Assembly: GCA_963695075.1 (NCBI GenBank) | Contig: CAVOFR010000007.1 | Span: forward strand, 372,001 to 436,000 | Reading direction: 5' to 3' | DNA length: 64,000 nt | Source of the DNA: CAWCAL01 sp963695075 | GTDB taxonomy: Bacteria; Actinomycetota; Acidimicrobiia; Acidimicrobiales; CAWCAL01 | Part shown: positions 26,763-35,420 of the stretch, one piece after another | Layout of the letters: every line of letters starts with the position of its first letter | Position numbering within the stretch: position 1 is the stretch's first letter | The notes under the pieces: model-generated | What the model saw: only the letters and a program-made list of their open reading frames with translations | Database searches by the model: none | Told to the model about the DNA's origin: nothing | Translations under genes and position numbers: made by a program

Positions 26763-27877
26763 CGCTGTACCGCGTGACCCGGGCCGAGGTCGACCTCGAC
26801 TCGATCGTCCGGAATGCTCGCGCCATGGCGGACCGGGCCGGAGGTGCCGTGATGTGCGCCGTGGTCAAGGCCAACGCCTATGGCCACGGTGCCATAGCGG
26901 TTGCTCGGACGCTGGAGCGTGCCGCTGTGAAGTGGCTCGCGGTCGCCACGGTCGAGGAGGCGGTCTCGCTCCGGCAGGCGGGGGTCGAAGAACCGCGCAT
27001 CCTGGTCCTCTCCGAGCCACCGCCGGACAGTGAGGCGGCCCTCGCCGAGGACCGCATCACCCCGACTGTGTACACCCGGGCCTGCATCGACCGGCTCGCC
27101 CGCGCCGCCGCCCGAGCGAATCGAGTCCTTCCGGTACATCTCAAGGTGGATACGGGGATGCACCGGGTCGGCTGTCGACCCGCCGAAGCGGTCGAACTGG
27201 CCGATCACATAGCGGCCTCCGCCTCGCTGGAGCTCGAGGGCGTGTGGACGCACTGCGCCCGCGCTGACGAGGTGGATTCCCCGACGACCGATCAGCAACT
27301 GGATCTCTTCGACGCGGTGCTCGCCGAGCTCGCGGCATCCGGCCACGAGCCGCCACTGATCCATGCGGCCAACTCCGCAGCCGTTCTGGCCCACGGTCGG
27401 AGTCACTACGGGATGGTGCGTTGCGGTATCGCGATCTACGGGATCTCCCCGTCGCCCGAGCTGAGCGGCCGGGTCGACCTGCAGCCCAGTCTCCGGCTCG
27501 TGTCGGCCGTCTCCCACGTCCAGACCGCGGCGGCCGGCGAAGGCGTGTCCTACGGGCACTTCCAGCGCACCCGGGGCGACTGCGTCCTTGCCACGGTCCC
27601 GATCGGCTACGCCGACGGAATCCGTCGCGACCTCTCCGCTCACGGGGGACAGGTGCTGATCGGCGGGCGGCGCAGGTCGATCATCGGTCGGGTGACGATG
27701 GATCAGCTGGTCGTCGACTGCGGCAGTGATCAGGTCGAGGTGGGGGACGAGGTGGTGCTCATCGGTGCGCAGGGTGACGAGTCGATCACGGCCGAGGAGA
27801 CAGCCGAGCGGCTCGACACCATCGGCTACGAGGTCGTCTGTGCCATCTCGGCGCGGGTACCACGAGTCTACGAGTGA
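26759..27877 (+). CDS. alr: Alanine racemase
   Basis: A 372-residue PLP enzyme that makes D-alanine for peptidoglycan. PLP binds Lys37 in AVVKANAYGHG, and the second catalytic region is GVSYGHF. KVDTGMHRVGC and GRVTMDQLVVDCG are typical. ATG 26759 overlaps the upstream stop (ATGA) and its own TGA overlaps the next GTG, so three genes are translationally coupled. Confidence 0.94.
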   Translation: MTLYRVTRAEVDLDSIVRNARAMADRAGGAVMCAVVKANAYGHGAIAVARTLERAAVKWLAVATVEEAVSLRQAGVEEPRILVLSEPPPDSEAALAEDRITPTVYTRACIDRLARAAARANRVLPVHLKVDTGMHRVGCRPAEAVELADHIAASASLELEGVWTHCARADEVDSPTTDQQLDLFDAVLAELAASGHEPPLIHAANSAAVLAHGRSHYGMVRCGIAIYGISPSPELSGRVDLQPSLRLVSAVSHVQTAAAGEGVSYGHFQRTRGDCVLATVPIGYADGIRRDLSAHGGQVLIGGRRRSIIGRVTMDQLVVDCGSDQVEVGDEVVLIGAQGDESITAEETAERLDTIGYEVVCAISARVPRVYE

Positions 27878-29073
27878 CGGTCGACCCGGATCGGGGCGAA
27901 CCACTCGACATCGTGGTGGTCGAACCATGGTACGGGGGATCACACCGGGCCTGGGCCGACGGCCTGGTCGAACACAGCCGGCACCGGGTGCGGTTGGTGA
28001 CCCATCCGGATCGCTTCTGGCGCTGGCGACTCCGAGGCGGTGCCGTGACCCTGGCGTCAGCACTCGAGGTCGACATCGCTCTCCATGGGCCACCCGACGT
28101 CCTCGTGGTGTCCTCCCTCGTTCACGGAGCCGCCCTGCTGGGCCTGGCCCGTCGATCGGTCGGGGCGGTCACGGTGCTGGCGTACGTGCACGAGAGCCAG
28201 CTGTTCTATCCGACGCCGGACGGTCGCAGCCCCGACACCGATGCGGCGATGGCGAACTGGCAGACCATGGTCGCGGCGGACGCGGTCTGGTGGAACTCTG
28301 CGTTCCATCGCGACACGGTGCTCCAGGGTCTCCCCGCGTTCCTCGAGGCGGCGCCCGACCTGGGTCATGATTGGCTCATCGAGGAGGTGGCGGCGAAGAG
28401 CTCCGTGGTTCCCGTCGGCGTGGAGATGTCCGGCCTGCTCGGAGCGGATCGCCCGGCCCGGCTCTCCGACCAAGCGCCTCTCGTGGTCTGGAATCAGCGG
28501 TGGGAGCACGACAAGGACCCCCTCGGTTGGCTGCGGATCATGGACCGACTGGCCGCCGCCGATGTGCCTTTTCGGCTGGCGCTGGCCGGCGAGCGCGTCC
28601 GCGAACGCGACGAGGAGACGACCCGACTGCTCGACCGGCTGGCCGACCGCATCGAGCTCGATGAGTTCCTGGACGGCGACCGGTACCGGCAGCTTCTCCT
28701 GCGGTCGGACGTGTTCTTGAGCTGCGCGAGGCATGAGTTCTTCGGGATATCGGTGGTCGAGGCGATGGCGGCCGGCTGCGTCCCCGTACTGCCCGACGCC
28801 TTGTCCCACGCCGAGCTCGTGCCGGAGCGGTGGCACGCCGCGGCGCTCTACGAGCCGGGCCTCGCTCAGGAGGCCGTCGCCGCGGTATTGAGCGATCTGG
28901 AAGGAGCGCGCCGGCGAGTCTCGGGACTCCGAGCGGAGATGGCTCGATTCGGGTGGGATCGGGTGAGACACGACTACGACCGGGGCTTCGACGGCCTCGC
29001 GACGGGATCCGGGAAGCAATACCCACCGCAGCGGGGGTTTTCCCCTCCCGGACCCGGCGTGGAGAGGGCATGA
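27874..29073 (+). CDS. tRNA-queuosine alpha-mannosyltransferase-like glycosyltransferase (DUF3524)
   Basis: A 399-residue GT-B protein resembling the DUF3524 / GTDC1 family, whose animal member mannosylates queuosine in tRNA-Asp. The N-terminal half has PWYGGSHRAWADGL, a basic-aromatic RFWRWRLRGGA and AYVHESQLFYP. The C-terminal half has VVWNQRWEHDKDP, the long SCARHEFFGISVVEAMAAGC and a DALSHAELVPE loop. Bacterial members are poorly characterised, and the true acceptor here (tRNA, lipid or glycan) is unknown. GTG 27874 overlaps the alr stop; its own stop overlaps the nucleoside hydrolase start. Confidence 0.78.
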   Translation: MTVDPDRGEPLDIVVVEPWYGGSHRAWADGLVEHSRHRVRLVTHPDRFWRWRLRGGAVTLASALEVDIALHGPPDVLVVSSLVHGAALLGLARRSVGAVTVLAYVHESQLFYPTPDGRSPDTDAAMANWQTMVAADAVWWNSAFHRDTVLQGLPAFLEAAPDLGHDWLIEEVAAKSSVVPVGVEMSGLLGADRPARLSDQAPLVVWNQRWEHDKDPLGWLRIMDRLAAADVPFRLALAGERVRERDEETTRLLDRLADRIELDEFLDGDRYRQLLLRSDVFLSCARHEFFGISVVEAMAAGCVPVLPDALSHAELVPERWHAAALYEPGLAQEAVAAVLSDLEGARRRVSGLRAEMARFGWDRVRHDYDRGFDGLATGSGKQYPPQRGFSPPGPGVERA

Positions 29074-30047
29074 GACTGATCATCGACACCGATCCGGGGA
29101 TGGGCTCGCCGGGTGCCGATCCCGAGGACGGGCTGGCCGTCCTGTTGGCCCTCGGATCTCCCGGCGTCACCGTCGACGGGATCACAGTTGTCGCCGGCAA
29201 CGTGCCCACGAGCCACTCGTGGGCGAACGTGCATCACCTTCTCGATCTGGCCGGCCGGGCCGACGTGCCGGTGCGGGCCGGTGCCGCACACCCGCTGAGC
29301 GACCACCGCATCCCCCAGACCGCCGGATTGCGCATGCGGGAGGGGCTCGGCCGGGATGTGCCTGCGATTGAGCTGCCGGGCGACGATGGCGCAGCCGCTG
29401 AGTTCATCTGCGAGACCGTTCTTGCCAGTCCGGGGGAGGTGACCCTCGTGGCCATCGGGCCGCTCACCAACGTGGCCCGAGCGATCGAGCTCGATCCGAC
29501 GGTCGCCGGCGAGGCGGCAGGGCTGGTGATCATGGGAGGCACCGTCGAGGTCGCCGGCAACATCACGCCGGCGGCCGAATTCAACATCTGGATGGATCCC
29601 GAAGCGGCCGACGTCGTCTTCGCCTCCGGGGCCGAGATCACCATGGTCGGCCTCGACGTCTGTCATCGGACGCACTTCGACCTGGACCAGGTCGCCGCAC
29701 TCCGGGGTCGGGGCCCGCTGGCCGACTTCGTGGCCGAGGCGGCCGCGTCCTGGATCGACGCCCGTGGTCGCCTCTCCGGAGACGATGATCTGCACCTCTA
29801 CGACTCGCTGGCGATGGCCGCGGCCATTCAGCCCGAGATACTCGAGACCCGGCGGGCCCTCGTGCAGATAGAGACGTCGGACGGCCCGGCCCAGGGGATG
29901 ACCGTGGCGTGGACCAACGACGTCCTCCGCAGCGTCCTGACCGGCCGGGAGCCCAACGCCTCGGTGGCCGTGGGCCTGGACCTCGCTCGGTTCGAGGCCC
30001 TCTTCCGAGACCGAGTCCTCACCCCACTGGAATCTGTGAAGGATTGA
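29070..30047 (+). CDS. Inosine/uridine-preferring-type nucleoside hydrolase
   Basis: A 325-residue protein of the nucleoside hydrolase family, which cleaves ribonucleosides to base and ribose. The N-terminal calcium motif is stretched, DTDPGMGSPGADPEDGLA, where most members have DTDPGxDD. VAIGPLTNVARAIELDP, VIMGGT and EFNIWMDPEAADVVF are typical. ATG 29070 overlaps the glycosyltransferase stop, and GGAGAGGG precedes it. Substrate cannot be assigned. Confidence 0.88.
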   Translation: MRLIIDTDPGMGSPGADPEDGLAVLLALGSPGVTVDGITVVAGNVPTSHSWANVHHLLDLAGRADVPVRAGAAHPLSDHRIPQTAGLRMREGLGRDVPAIELPGDDGAAAEFICETVLASPGEVTLVAIGPLTNVARAIELDPTVAGEAAGLVIMGGTVEVAGNITPAAEFNIWMDPEAADVVFASGAEITMVGLDVCHRTHFDLDQVAALRGRGPLADFVAEAAASWIDARGRLSGDDDLHLYDSLAMAAAIQPEILETRRALVQIETSDGPAQGMTVAWTNDVLRSVLTGREPNASVAVGLDLARFEALFRDRVLTPLESVKD

Positions 30048-30087
30048 CCACGCAGGGGGGGACCAGATCCTCCACAGATCGGACGGG

Positions 30088-30954
30088 TCAGAGGTCGCAG
30101 TCGAAGTCGTTGGCGAGGGGGATCGCCGGGTCGGCGAAGTTGCTTCGGCCCGAATCGGTCTCGACCACCACCAGTTCGTCGCCAACCCGAAACCCGGTCC
30201 AGGTCCACACGTACGGGTCCTCCGGCGTGAGGTCCTCGACATCGACGCGGCCGTCACCGTTGCGGTCGGGAACCTCGCGGCGGGTTGAGATCTGGTAGAC
30301 GATCACGCCGTCGTCCCCGGCGTCGCACCGGATGGCCTCGAGGCCTCCCGGCACACCGGAGCTGCGGGCGTCCACGGACAGTGCCAGGTCGGCGCCGTCG
30401 TCTTCCGCCGGAACGATCGCGAACGAGCATCGGTCGTCGATACGGCCGATCGCCACCGGGTCGACCGTATTGCCCGCCGCTCGGAGGAACAGCTCGTCGG
30501 CACCGGTCCCGTCGAGATCGCCGGCTCCCAGCACCTCCACCATGAGGGGCGGAGGCAGGTCGATCGCCCGTTGCTCGCCGGACGGTTCCTGGACGACCAG
30601 GACCGACTGCTCGCCTTCCCACTCGACCCAGACGGCATCGACGTCGCCGTCGCCGTCGACATCGGCGTTGATCCTGGACGTTCCGGAATCGGTTCCGGGC
30701 CGCTCGACATCGCCGCACTCGGTGCCGATCGCCGGCTCGACGGTCGGCCTCGGCACGCTCACGGAGGCGGGCCCCGCCGGGTCGACGACGGGCACCTGGT
30801 CCGCCGGGCGGGTAGCAGCCCATCCGATCCCGGCGACGAGTGCGATGGCTCCCGCCGCGCCGAGCAGGACAACGCGCTGCCGGCGGCGGCGATTGGCATG
30901 AGCAGCGCCGGCGACGAGGGCCGAGCGCAGCTGTGATTGCTGGGGATCGTTCAT
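30088..30954 (-). CDS. Membrane-anchored protein with calcium-loop-like motifs; possible anti-sigma partner
   Basis: A 288-residue protein of unknown function. A short basic cytosolic stretch (NRRRRQR, residues 21-27) precedes one membrane helix (about 28-48). The outside part has three acidic loops like FG-GAP or EF-hand sites: DVDGDGDVD (98-106), DLDGTGADE (146-154) and DRNGDGRVDVED (230-241). Four cysteines (80, 176, 210, 286) could form disulfides. Its ATG overlaps the sigma factor stop, the usual place for an anti-sigma factor, but no zinc-type anti-sigma domain is visible. The role in signalling is inferred. Confidence 0.7.
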   Translation of the reverse strand: MNDPQQSQLRSALVAGAAHANRRRRQRVVLLGAAGAIALVAGIGWAATRPADQVPVVDPAGPASVSVPRPTVEPAIGTECGDVERPGTDSGTSRINADVDGDGDVDAVWVEWEGEQSVLVVQEPSGEQRAIDLPPPLMVEVLGAGDLDGTGADELFLRAAGNTVDPVAIGRIDDRCSFAIVPAEDDGADLALSVDARSSGVPGGLEAIRCDAGDDGVIVYQISTRREVPDRNGDGRVDVEDLTPEDPYVWTWTGFRVGDELVVVETDSGRSNFADPAIPLANDFDCDL

Positions 30955-31517
30955 GATGCCTCCATGACGGTGGCGAGATGGCTGAGGCCGCGGGACACCC
31001 GGACGCGAGCGGCTCCTTCGCTGCACCCGAGCCGGTCGGCGACGTCGGCGTAGGGGAGCTCCTCGGCGACGCGCAGCCGAACGGCCAGGGCGACCGGGGG
31101 TGACAGCGAGGCGATGGCCTGATCGAGTCGTTCCGCGATCGGCGACAGGTCGACCAGTGCCTCGACGCGATCCAACTCGGCGGCGTGATGCTCGATGCGC
31201 TCCATGCCCAGCCGGCGCTGGGCGCGGGTCTCGACCCGCTGCGAGCGTGCGAACCGGCCGAGCTTGTTCCTGGCGATGCCGAACAGCCACGCCGTCGCGG
31301 GAATGCCGCGGTCGGTGAAGCGATTCCGCGCGGTGAAGGCGGCGGCGAACGTCTCGGCGGCGAGATCGAGTGCCGTCTGCGGACAGGCCGTTCGCCGCAT
31401 GAAGTAGGCGAGGACGGCGTCGCCGTGACGGTCGTAGAACATGCCGAACGCCTCGGGGTCCCGACGGGCGCGGCGCAGCAACTCGGCGTCGCTGGGCTGG
31501 GGTCCGTGAGTGGTCAC
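30951..31517 (-). CDS. ECF-type RNA polymerase sigma factor
   Basis: A 188-residue sigma-70 family protein of the two-domain ECF type. Region 2 runs from DPEAFGMFYDRHGDAVLAYF to the ETFAAAFTARNRF helix. Region 4 is the helix-turn-helix LPYADVADRLGCSEGAARVR. GTG 31517 is preferred because the residues encoded upstream (to 31577) are not family-like, but the longer form is possible. It is coupled to the membrane protein gene and is divergent from the uracil-DNA glycosylase. Confidence 0.87.
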   Translation of the reverse strand: MTTHGPQPSDAELLRRARRDPEAFGMFYDRHGDAVLAYFMRRTACPQTALDLAAETFAAAFTARNRFTDRGIPATAWLFGIARNKLGRFARSQRVETRAQRRLGMERIEHHAAELDRVEALVDLSPIAERLDQAIASLSPPVALAVRLRVAEELPYADVADRLGCSEGAARVRVSRGLSHLATVMEAS

Positions 31518-31594
31518 GTCCGGTACATACCTCAGGCCGGTTCGGTCGTTACGGAATCTCGCGAGGGATACCCCCACCGATGTGGGCGAGCCTC

Positions 31595-31623
31595 GTGAGA
31601 ACCGGCATGGTCGCCACTACGAT
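31595..31623 (+). promoter_or_regulatory. Candidate leaderless promoter for udg
   Basis: GTGAGA (31595-31600) and TACGAT (31618-31623) are 17 bases apart. The -10 ends seven bases before GTG 31631, so transcription would begin at or next to the start codon. Confidence 0.38.
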
Positions 31624-31630
31624 CGCAGCT

Positions 31631-32188
31631 GTGCCGTCGTCCCTGCAGGCACTGGCCACCACCGCGTCGGCCTGCACCCGTTGTGCCCTCAGCGCGGCGC
31701 GGACCTCCGTCGTCTTCGGCGTGGGGGACCAGGCCGCCGACCTGATGTTCGTCGGGGAGGGCCCCGGTGCCGAGGAGGATCGCCAGGGCCTGCCCTTCGT
31801 CGGCAAGTCCGGTCAGCTGCTCGATCGACTTCTCTGGGAGGAGATGGGACTCCGTCGAGATCGCTGCTACATCGCCAATGTCGTGAAGTGCCGGCCGCCG
31901 GGCAACCGCGATCCGTTGCCCGACGAGATCGCCGCATGTCGCCCGTACCTGGACGAGCAGATCGAGCTCGTCGACCCGCGCGTCATCGTCACGCTCGGTC
32001 GGTTCTCGAGTCAGCTCCTGCTGGATACGTCCACCGGGATCACAAAGCTCCGTGCCACTGTGTACCCCTTGGGCGGGCGGGTCCTGGTGCCGACGTATCA
32101 TCCAGCGGCCGTCCTTCGGGGCGGCGGCCGGTCGGTGGCCGAACTCCGTGCCGATCTGGTGCGCGCGAAGAGAGCCCTGTCCTCATGA
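31631..32188 (+). CDS. Type-4 (4Fe-4S) uracil-DNA glycosylase
   Basis: A protein of 185 residues that would remove uracil from deaminated DNA. Motif GEGPGAEEDRQGLPFVG and NVVKCRPPGNRDPLP are typical of family 4. Cys15, Cys18, Cys87 and Cys103 would hold the cluster. PTYHPAAVLR is the second catalytic loop. GTG 31631 is chosen because a -10 box ends seven bases before it and the N-terminus fits the family; ATG 31607 and 31580 are longer alternatives. Its stop overlaps tsaE. Confidence 0.88.
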   Translation: MPSSLQALATTASACTRCALSAARTSVVFGVGDQAADLMFVGEGPGAEEDRQGLPFVGKSGQLLDRLLWEEMGLRRDRCYIANVVKCRPPGNRDPLPDEIAACRPYLDEQIELVDPRVIVTLGRFSSQLLLDTSTGITKLRATVYPLGGRVLVPTYHPAAVLRGGGRSVAELRADLVRAKRALSS

Positions 32189-32682
32189 TCCGAATCCTCA
32201 CATCATCGGCGGAGCAGACCAAGGCGCTGGCCCGCGCTCTGGCCGAGCTCGTGCGACCGGGGGATCTGATCGTGCTGGCCGGCGATCTGGGAGCGGGCAA
32301 GACCTCCTTCACGCAGGGCTTCGCTGCCGGACTGGGCGTCGATGAACAGGTCGTGAGTCCGACCTTCATCCTGGCTCGGTCCTACCGGGGCCGACTCGAG
32401 CTCCACCATCTGGACGTCTACCGGATCTCCGATCTCGAGGCGGCCCGCGATCTCGCACTGCCCGAGCTGCTCGATTCGGGGGGAGTGACCCTGATCGAGT
32501 GGGGGGACACGATCTACCCGATACTGCCGGCTGATCTGCTCGAGGTCCGCCTTGCGTTCGGCGAAGCCGACGATGATCGCACGGTCGAGATCCGCTGCGT
32601 CGGGCCCCGCTGGTCCAGCAGGCAGAAGACGCTTCAGTCGGCCATGGCGCTGGCGTGTGGTCAGGAGTCCGAGGGTGAGTGA
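32185..32682 (+). CDS. tsaE: tRNA t6A biosynthesis ATPase TsaE
   Basis: A 165-residue P-loop ATPase of the complex that makes threonylcarbamoyl-adenosine at tRNA position 37. Walker A is GDLGAGKT (33-40). SPTFILARSY, HLDVYRI and LIEWGD are family motifs. Its ATG overlaps the udg stop. With tsaB, rimI and tsaD it forms the standard actinobacterial t6A cluster. Confidence 0.93.
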   Translation: MIRILTSSAEQTKALARALAELVRPGDLIVLAGDLGAGKTSFTQGFAAGLGVDEQVVSPTFILARSYRGRLELHHLDVYRISDLEAARDLALPELLDSGGVTLIEWGDTIYPILPADLLEVRLAFGEADDDRTVEIRCVGPRWSSRQKTLQSAMALACGQESEGE

Positions 32683-32685
32683 ATC

Positions 32686-33384
32686 ATGCTGATCCTGGGG
32701 ATCGAGAGCTCGACCGGGCAGGTCGGTGTCGCCATCGGCGGCCACGAGGGCGTCCTGGCTTCGGCCCACTCGTCGCGGGGCCGCCTCCACGCCGAGAGCC
32801 TCACGCCCCAGATCGACTTCACCCGCCGTCAGGCTCGCATCGAGCTGTCCGAGATCAGCGTTGTGGCCGTCGACATCGGCCCGGGGCTGTTCACCGGCCT
32901 CCGGGTAGGGCTGGCGTCTGGCAAGGCGTTGGCCCACGCTCTCCGGGTCCCGATGATCGCGGTCGAGAGTCTCGATCTGCTCGCATTCCCGGCCCGCTAC
33001 ACGCCCCGCCTCATCGTCGCCACGATCGACGCGAGACGCGACGAGCTCTTCTACGCCTTCTACCGGCAGGTCCCGGGCGGCGTGCAACGACTGCGCGGGC
33101 CCGAACTCGGGACGCCGGACGATCTGGCCTCCGAGCTCTTGGCGACCAGCGAGGAATGCCTGCTGATCGGCGACGGCGCCCACCGATACCGCGACCAGTT
33201 CAGCGGATTGAGCAAGGTCGAGATGGCGGACAAGGGAATGCAGTTCCCGACCGCAACCGCACTCGTGCAGCTCGCTCACGCCCGAGCCCTGCGCGAGGAG
33301 TGGGTGTCGCCCGGTGACGTCGCTCCGCTCTACCTGCGCAAGCCTGATGCCGAGGCCAACTGGCCCGTGCGGGAGGTCCGATGA
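32686..33384 (+). CDS. tsaB: tRNA t6A biosynthesis protein TsaB
   Basis: A 232-residue ASKHA-fold protein that pairs with TsaD. It begins LILGIESSTGQVGVAIGGHE and has DIGPGLFTGLRVGLASGKAL (about residues 63-82). TsaB lacks the iron-binding histidines of TsaD, as here. It starts three bases after tsaE and overlaps rimI. Confidence 0.93.
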   Translation: MLILGIESSTGQVGVAIGGHEGVLASAHSSRGRLHAESLTPQIDFTRRQARIELSEISVVAVDIGPGLFTGLRVGLASGKALAHALRVPMIAVESLDLLAFPARYTPRLIVATIDARRDELFYAFYRQVPGGVQRLRGPELGTPDDLASELLATSEECLLIGDGAHRYRDQFSGLSKVEMADKGMQFPTATALVQLAHARALREEWVSPGDVAPLYLRKPDAEANWPVREVR

Positions 33385-33938
33385 CGGACTTCGAGGTCAT
33401 GCCCATGCGGCGACGCCACGTGGCCCAGGTGTGCGAGATCGAGCTCCGGAACCAGGCCAGCCCGTGGTCGGCCGACGTATTCCGACGGGAACTGTCCCTG
33501 GGTGATGAGCGGCACTACGTCGTGGCGATCATGGACATGGCGCGGGTCGTGGGCTTCGGGGGCCTGTTCTTCGCAGCCGACGAGGCGCATGTGACGAACC
33601 TCTCGGTGCCGACACACGTTCGGCGCCGCGGTGTCGCCACCCGGATGATGGTCGCGCTGATCGACCATGCCCTGGCGCTCGGGACCACCGCACTCACCCT
33701 CGAGGTGCGGATGGGAAACACCGCGGCCCAGGCGCTCTACCGGCGTTTCGGCCTGGCACCGGCGGGGACTCGTCGGGACTACTACAGACCCGATGGCGAG
33801 GATGCTCTGGTCATGTGGGCTCACGAGATCGACGGTCCCGAGTACCGGGAGCGCCTCGACGCGATCCGGGCCCGATCGAGCGGCGAGGTCGCGGCCACGT
33901 CCCCGGTGGCGACGAGCGCCGCGGAGGCACGGCCATGA
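33381..33938 (+). CDS. rimI: GNAT acetyltransferase, RimI-like
   Basis: A 185-residue GNAT protein; RimI acetylates the N-terminus of ribosomal protein S18. The acetyl-CoA loop is VRRRGVATRMM, followed by LEVRMGNTAAQALYRRFG, the usual RimI end block. About 30 residues beyond the fold are low-complexity. It overlaps both neighbours by ATGA. Position between tsaB and tsaD supports the name; the substrate is inferred. Confidence 0.88.
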   Translation: MTDFEVMPMRRRHVAQVCEIELRNQASPWSADVFRRELSLGDERHYVVAIMDMARVVGFGGLFFAADEAHVTNLSVPTHVRRRGVATRMMVALIDHALALGTTALTLEVRMGNTAAQALYRRFGLAPAGTRRDYYRPDGEDALVMWAHEIDGPEYRERLDAIRARSSGEVAATSPVATSAAEARP

Positions 33939-34981
33939 ACGACGTCGGAACCATTCTGGGGATCGAGACATCCTGTGACGAGACCGCCGCGGCGGTGGTC
34001 TGCGATGGCGTGCGGACCCTGTCCTCGGTGGTGTCCAGCCAGGTCGATCTGCACGCCCGCTTCGGCGGTGTGGTACCCGAGATAGCTTCCCGGGCCCACG
34101 AGGAGCTTCTCATCCCGGTCGTGGCCCAGGCGGTGGTGGAGGCGGGGCTGGTCGATGCCGACATCCAGGCGGTCGGTGCTACCTACGGCCCCGGTCTGGT
34201 GGGATCGCTCCTGGTCGGCGTGAGCGCGGCCAAGGCCCTGGCTCTGGCATGGGACGTACCGTTCGTGGCCGTGAACCACCTCGAAGCGCACCTCTACGCG
34301 CCCCTGCTCGAAGAGCCCGACATCGAGTTGCCGGTCGTGGTACTGCTCGTGTCGGGCGGCCACACGATGCTGATTCGCATGGACGGACACGGCAGATACG
34401 AGGTGTTGGGCGGCACCGTCGACGATGCGGCCGGGGAGGCCTTCGACAAGGTGGCCCGGTTCCTCGGACTCGGGTACCCGGGTGGACCGGCCATCGATGC
34501 CCTGGCGATGGAGGGAGACCCCGAGGCCATCGCGTTTCCCCGCGCCATGCCGGATGAGGAGTATTCGTTCTCGTTCAGTGGGTTGAAGACCGCGGTCGTC
34601 AACCACGTCCGGAAGCATCCCGATGCCGCCACGCCCGACGTGGCCGCCTCGTTCCAGGAAGCCGTCGTCGACGTTCTCGTCACCAAGGCCCGGGAGGCGG
34701 CCCGGGTCCACGGCGCCAAGGGCATCTGCCTGGCCGGTGGGGTCGCGGCCAACAGCCTGCTCCGGGAGCGGACGCTCGATGTGTGCGTCGAGGATGGCAT
34801 CCAGGGGTTGCTCCCCGCGCGCTCGATGTGCACGGACAATGCCGCGATGGTCGCTGCCGCGGCCTGGCATCGGCTCCGGCTGGACGGACCGTCGCCCCTC
34901 GACATCGGGGCGGTACCCGGATTGGGTTTGTCCAACCAGCCAGGTGTGGCCCCGGGTCGAGAAACCTCTCGCGAGGGGTAG
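33935..34981 (+). CDS. tsaD: tRNA N6-threonylcarbamoyl transferase TsaD
   Basis: A 348-residue catalytic subunit of t6A synthesis. GIETSCDETAAAVV opens the ASKHA fold, FGGVVPEIASRAHEE follows, and NHLEAHL supplies the metal-binding His115 and His119. FSGLKTAV and CLAGGVAANSLLRE are also typical. ATG 33935 overlaps the rimI stop. The groES control region begins right after its TAG. Confidence 0.95.
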   Translation: MNDVGTILGIETSCDETAAAVVCDGVRTLSSVVSSQVDLHARFGGVVPEIASRAHEELLIPVVAQAVVEAGLVDADIQAVGATYGPGLVGSLLVGVSAAKALALAWDVPFVAVNHLEAHLYAPLLEEPDIELPVVVLLVSGGHTMLIRMDGHGRYEVLGGTVDDAAGEAFDKVARFLGLGYPGGPAIDALAMEGDPEAIAFPRAMPDEEYSFSFSGLKTAVVNHVRKHPDAATPDVAASFQEAVVDVLVTKAREAARVHGAKGICLAGGVAANSLLRERTLDVCVEDGIQGLLPARSMCTDNAAMVAAAAWHRLRLDGPSPLDIGAVPGLGLSNQPGVAPGRETSREG

Positions 34982-35006
34982 CAGTCGCGGGTCGAGACTG
35001 CTAGCG

Positions 35007-35033
35007 TTGGCACTCGGCTTGGGAGAGTGCCAG
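35007..35033 (+). promoter_or_regulatory. CIRCE operator for HrcA upstream of groES
   Basis: TTGGCACTC (35007-35015), a 9-base spacer, and GAGTGCCAG (35025-35033) match the CIRCE consensus TTAGCACTC-N9-GAGTGCTAA with near-perfect dyad symmetry. A -10-like TAGCGT (35002-35007) overlaps its left edge, so HrcA binding would block the start of transcription. The operator is 88 bases before groES. Confidence 0.82.
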
Positions 35034-35121
35034 CATCGGAACCGCAACTGCGGGCCGGTGACAACCGCGAACCCGGGTCATTTCCCGTAAACCCTTCATC
35101 AGAATGCGCTGGGAGGCGTGG

Positions 35122-35412
35122 ATGAACCTGCAACCCCTCGAGGACCGTATCGTGGTCCGCCCCGGAGACGCCGAGGCGATGACCGCAAGTGGACTCGTGA
35201 TTCCCGATACCGCAAAAGAGAAGCCCCAGCAGGGCGAAGTTCTGGCCGCCGGACCCGGTCGCTGGAACGAGGATGGCGACGAGCGCGTCCCCATGGACGT
35301 CACCGTCGGCGACACCGTCGTCTACTCGAAGTACGGCGGTACCGAGATCACCGTCGAAGGTGAAGACGTTCTCATCCTGACCGCCCGCGACGTGCTCGCG
35401 ATCATCAAGTAG
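35122..35412 (+). CDS. groES: Co-chaperonin GroES
   Basis: A 96-residue GroES, the lid of the chaperonin. NLQPLEDRIVVRPGDAEAMT opens it, the mobile loop is SGLVIPDTAKEKPQQG, and YSKYGGTEI is near the end. ATG 35122 has GGGAGG five bases upstream; the in-frame ATG at 35104 has no such site. groEL follows by eight bases and the pair is under the CIRCE operator. Confidence 0.96.
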   Translation: MNLQPLEDRIVVRPGDAEAMTASGLVIPDTAKEKPQQGEVLAAGPGRWNEDGDERVPMDVTVGDTVVYSKYGGTEITVEGEDVLILTARDVLAIIK

Positions 35413-35420
35413 GAGTACTG

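Noticed and set aside
30955..31290. Extending the minus-strand membrane protein to 400 residues
   Set aside because: The extension lies wholly inside the sigma factor gene in another frame; the ATG at 30954 gives ATGA coupling.
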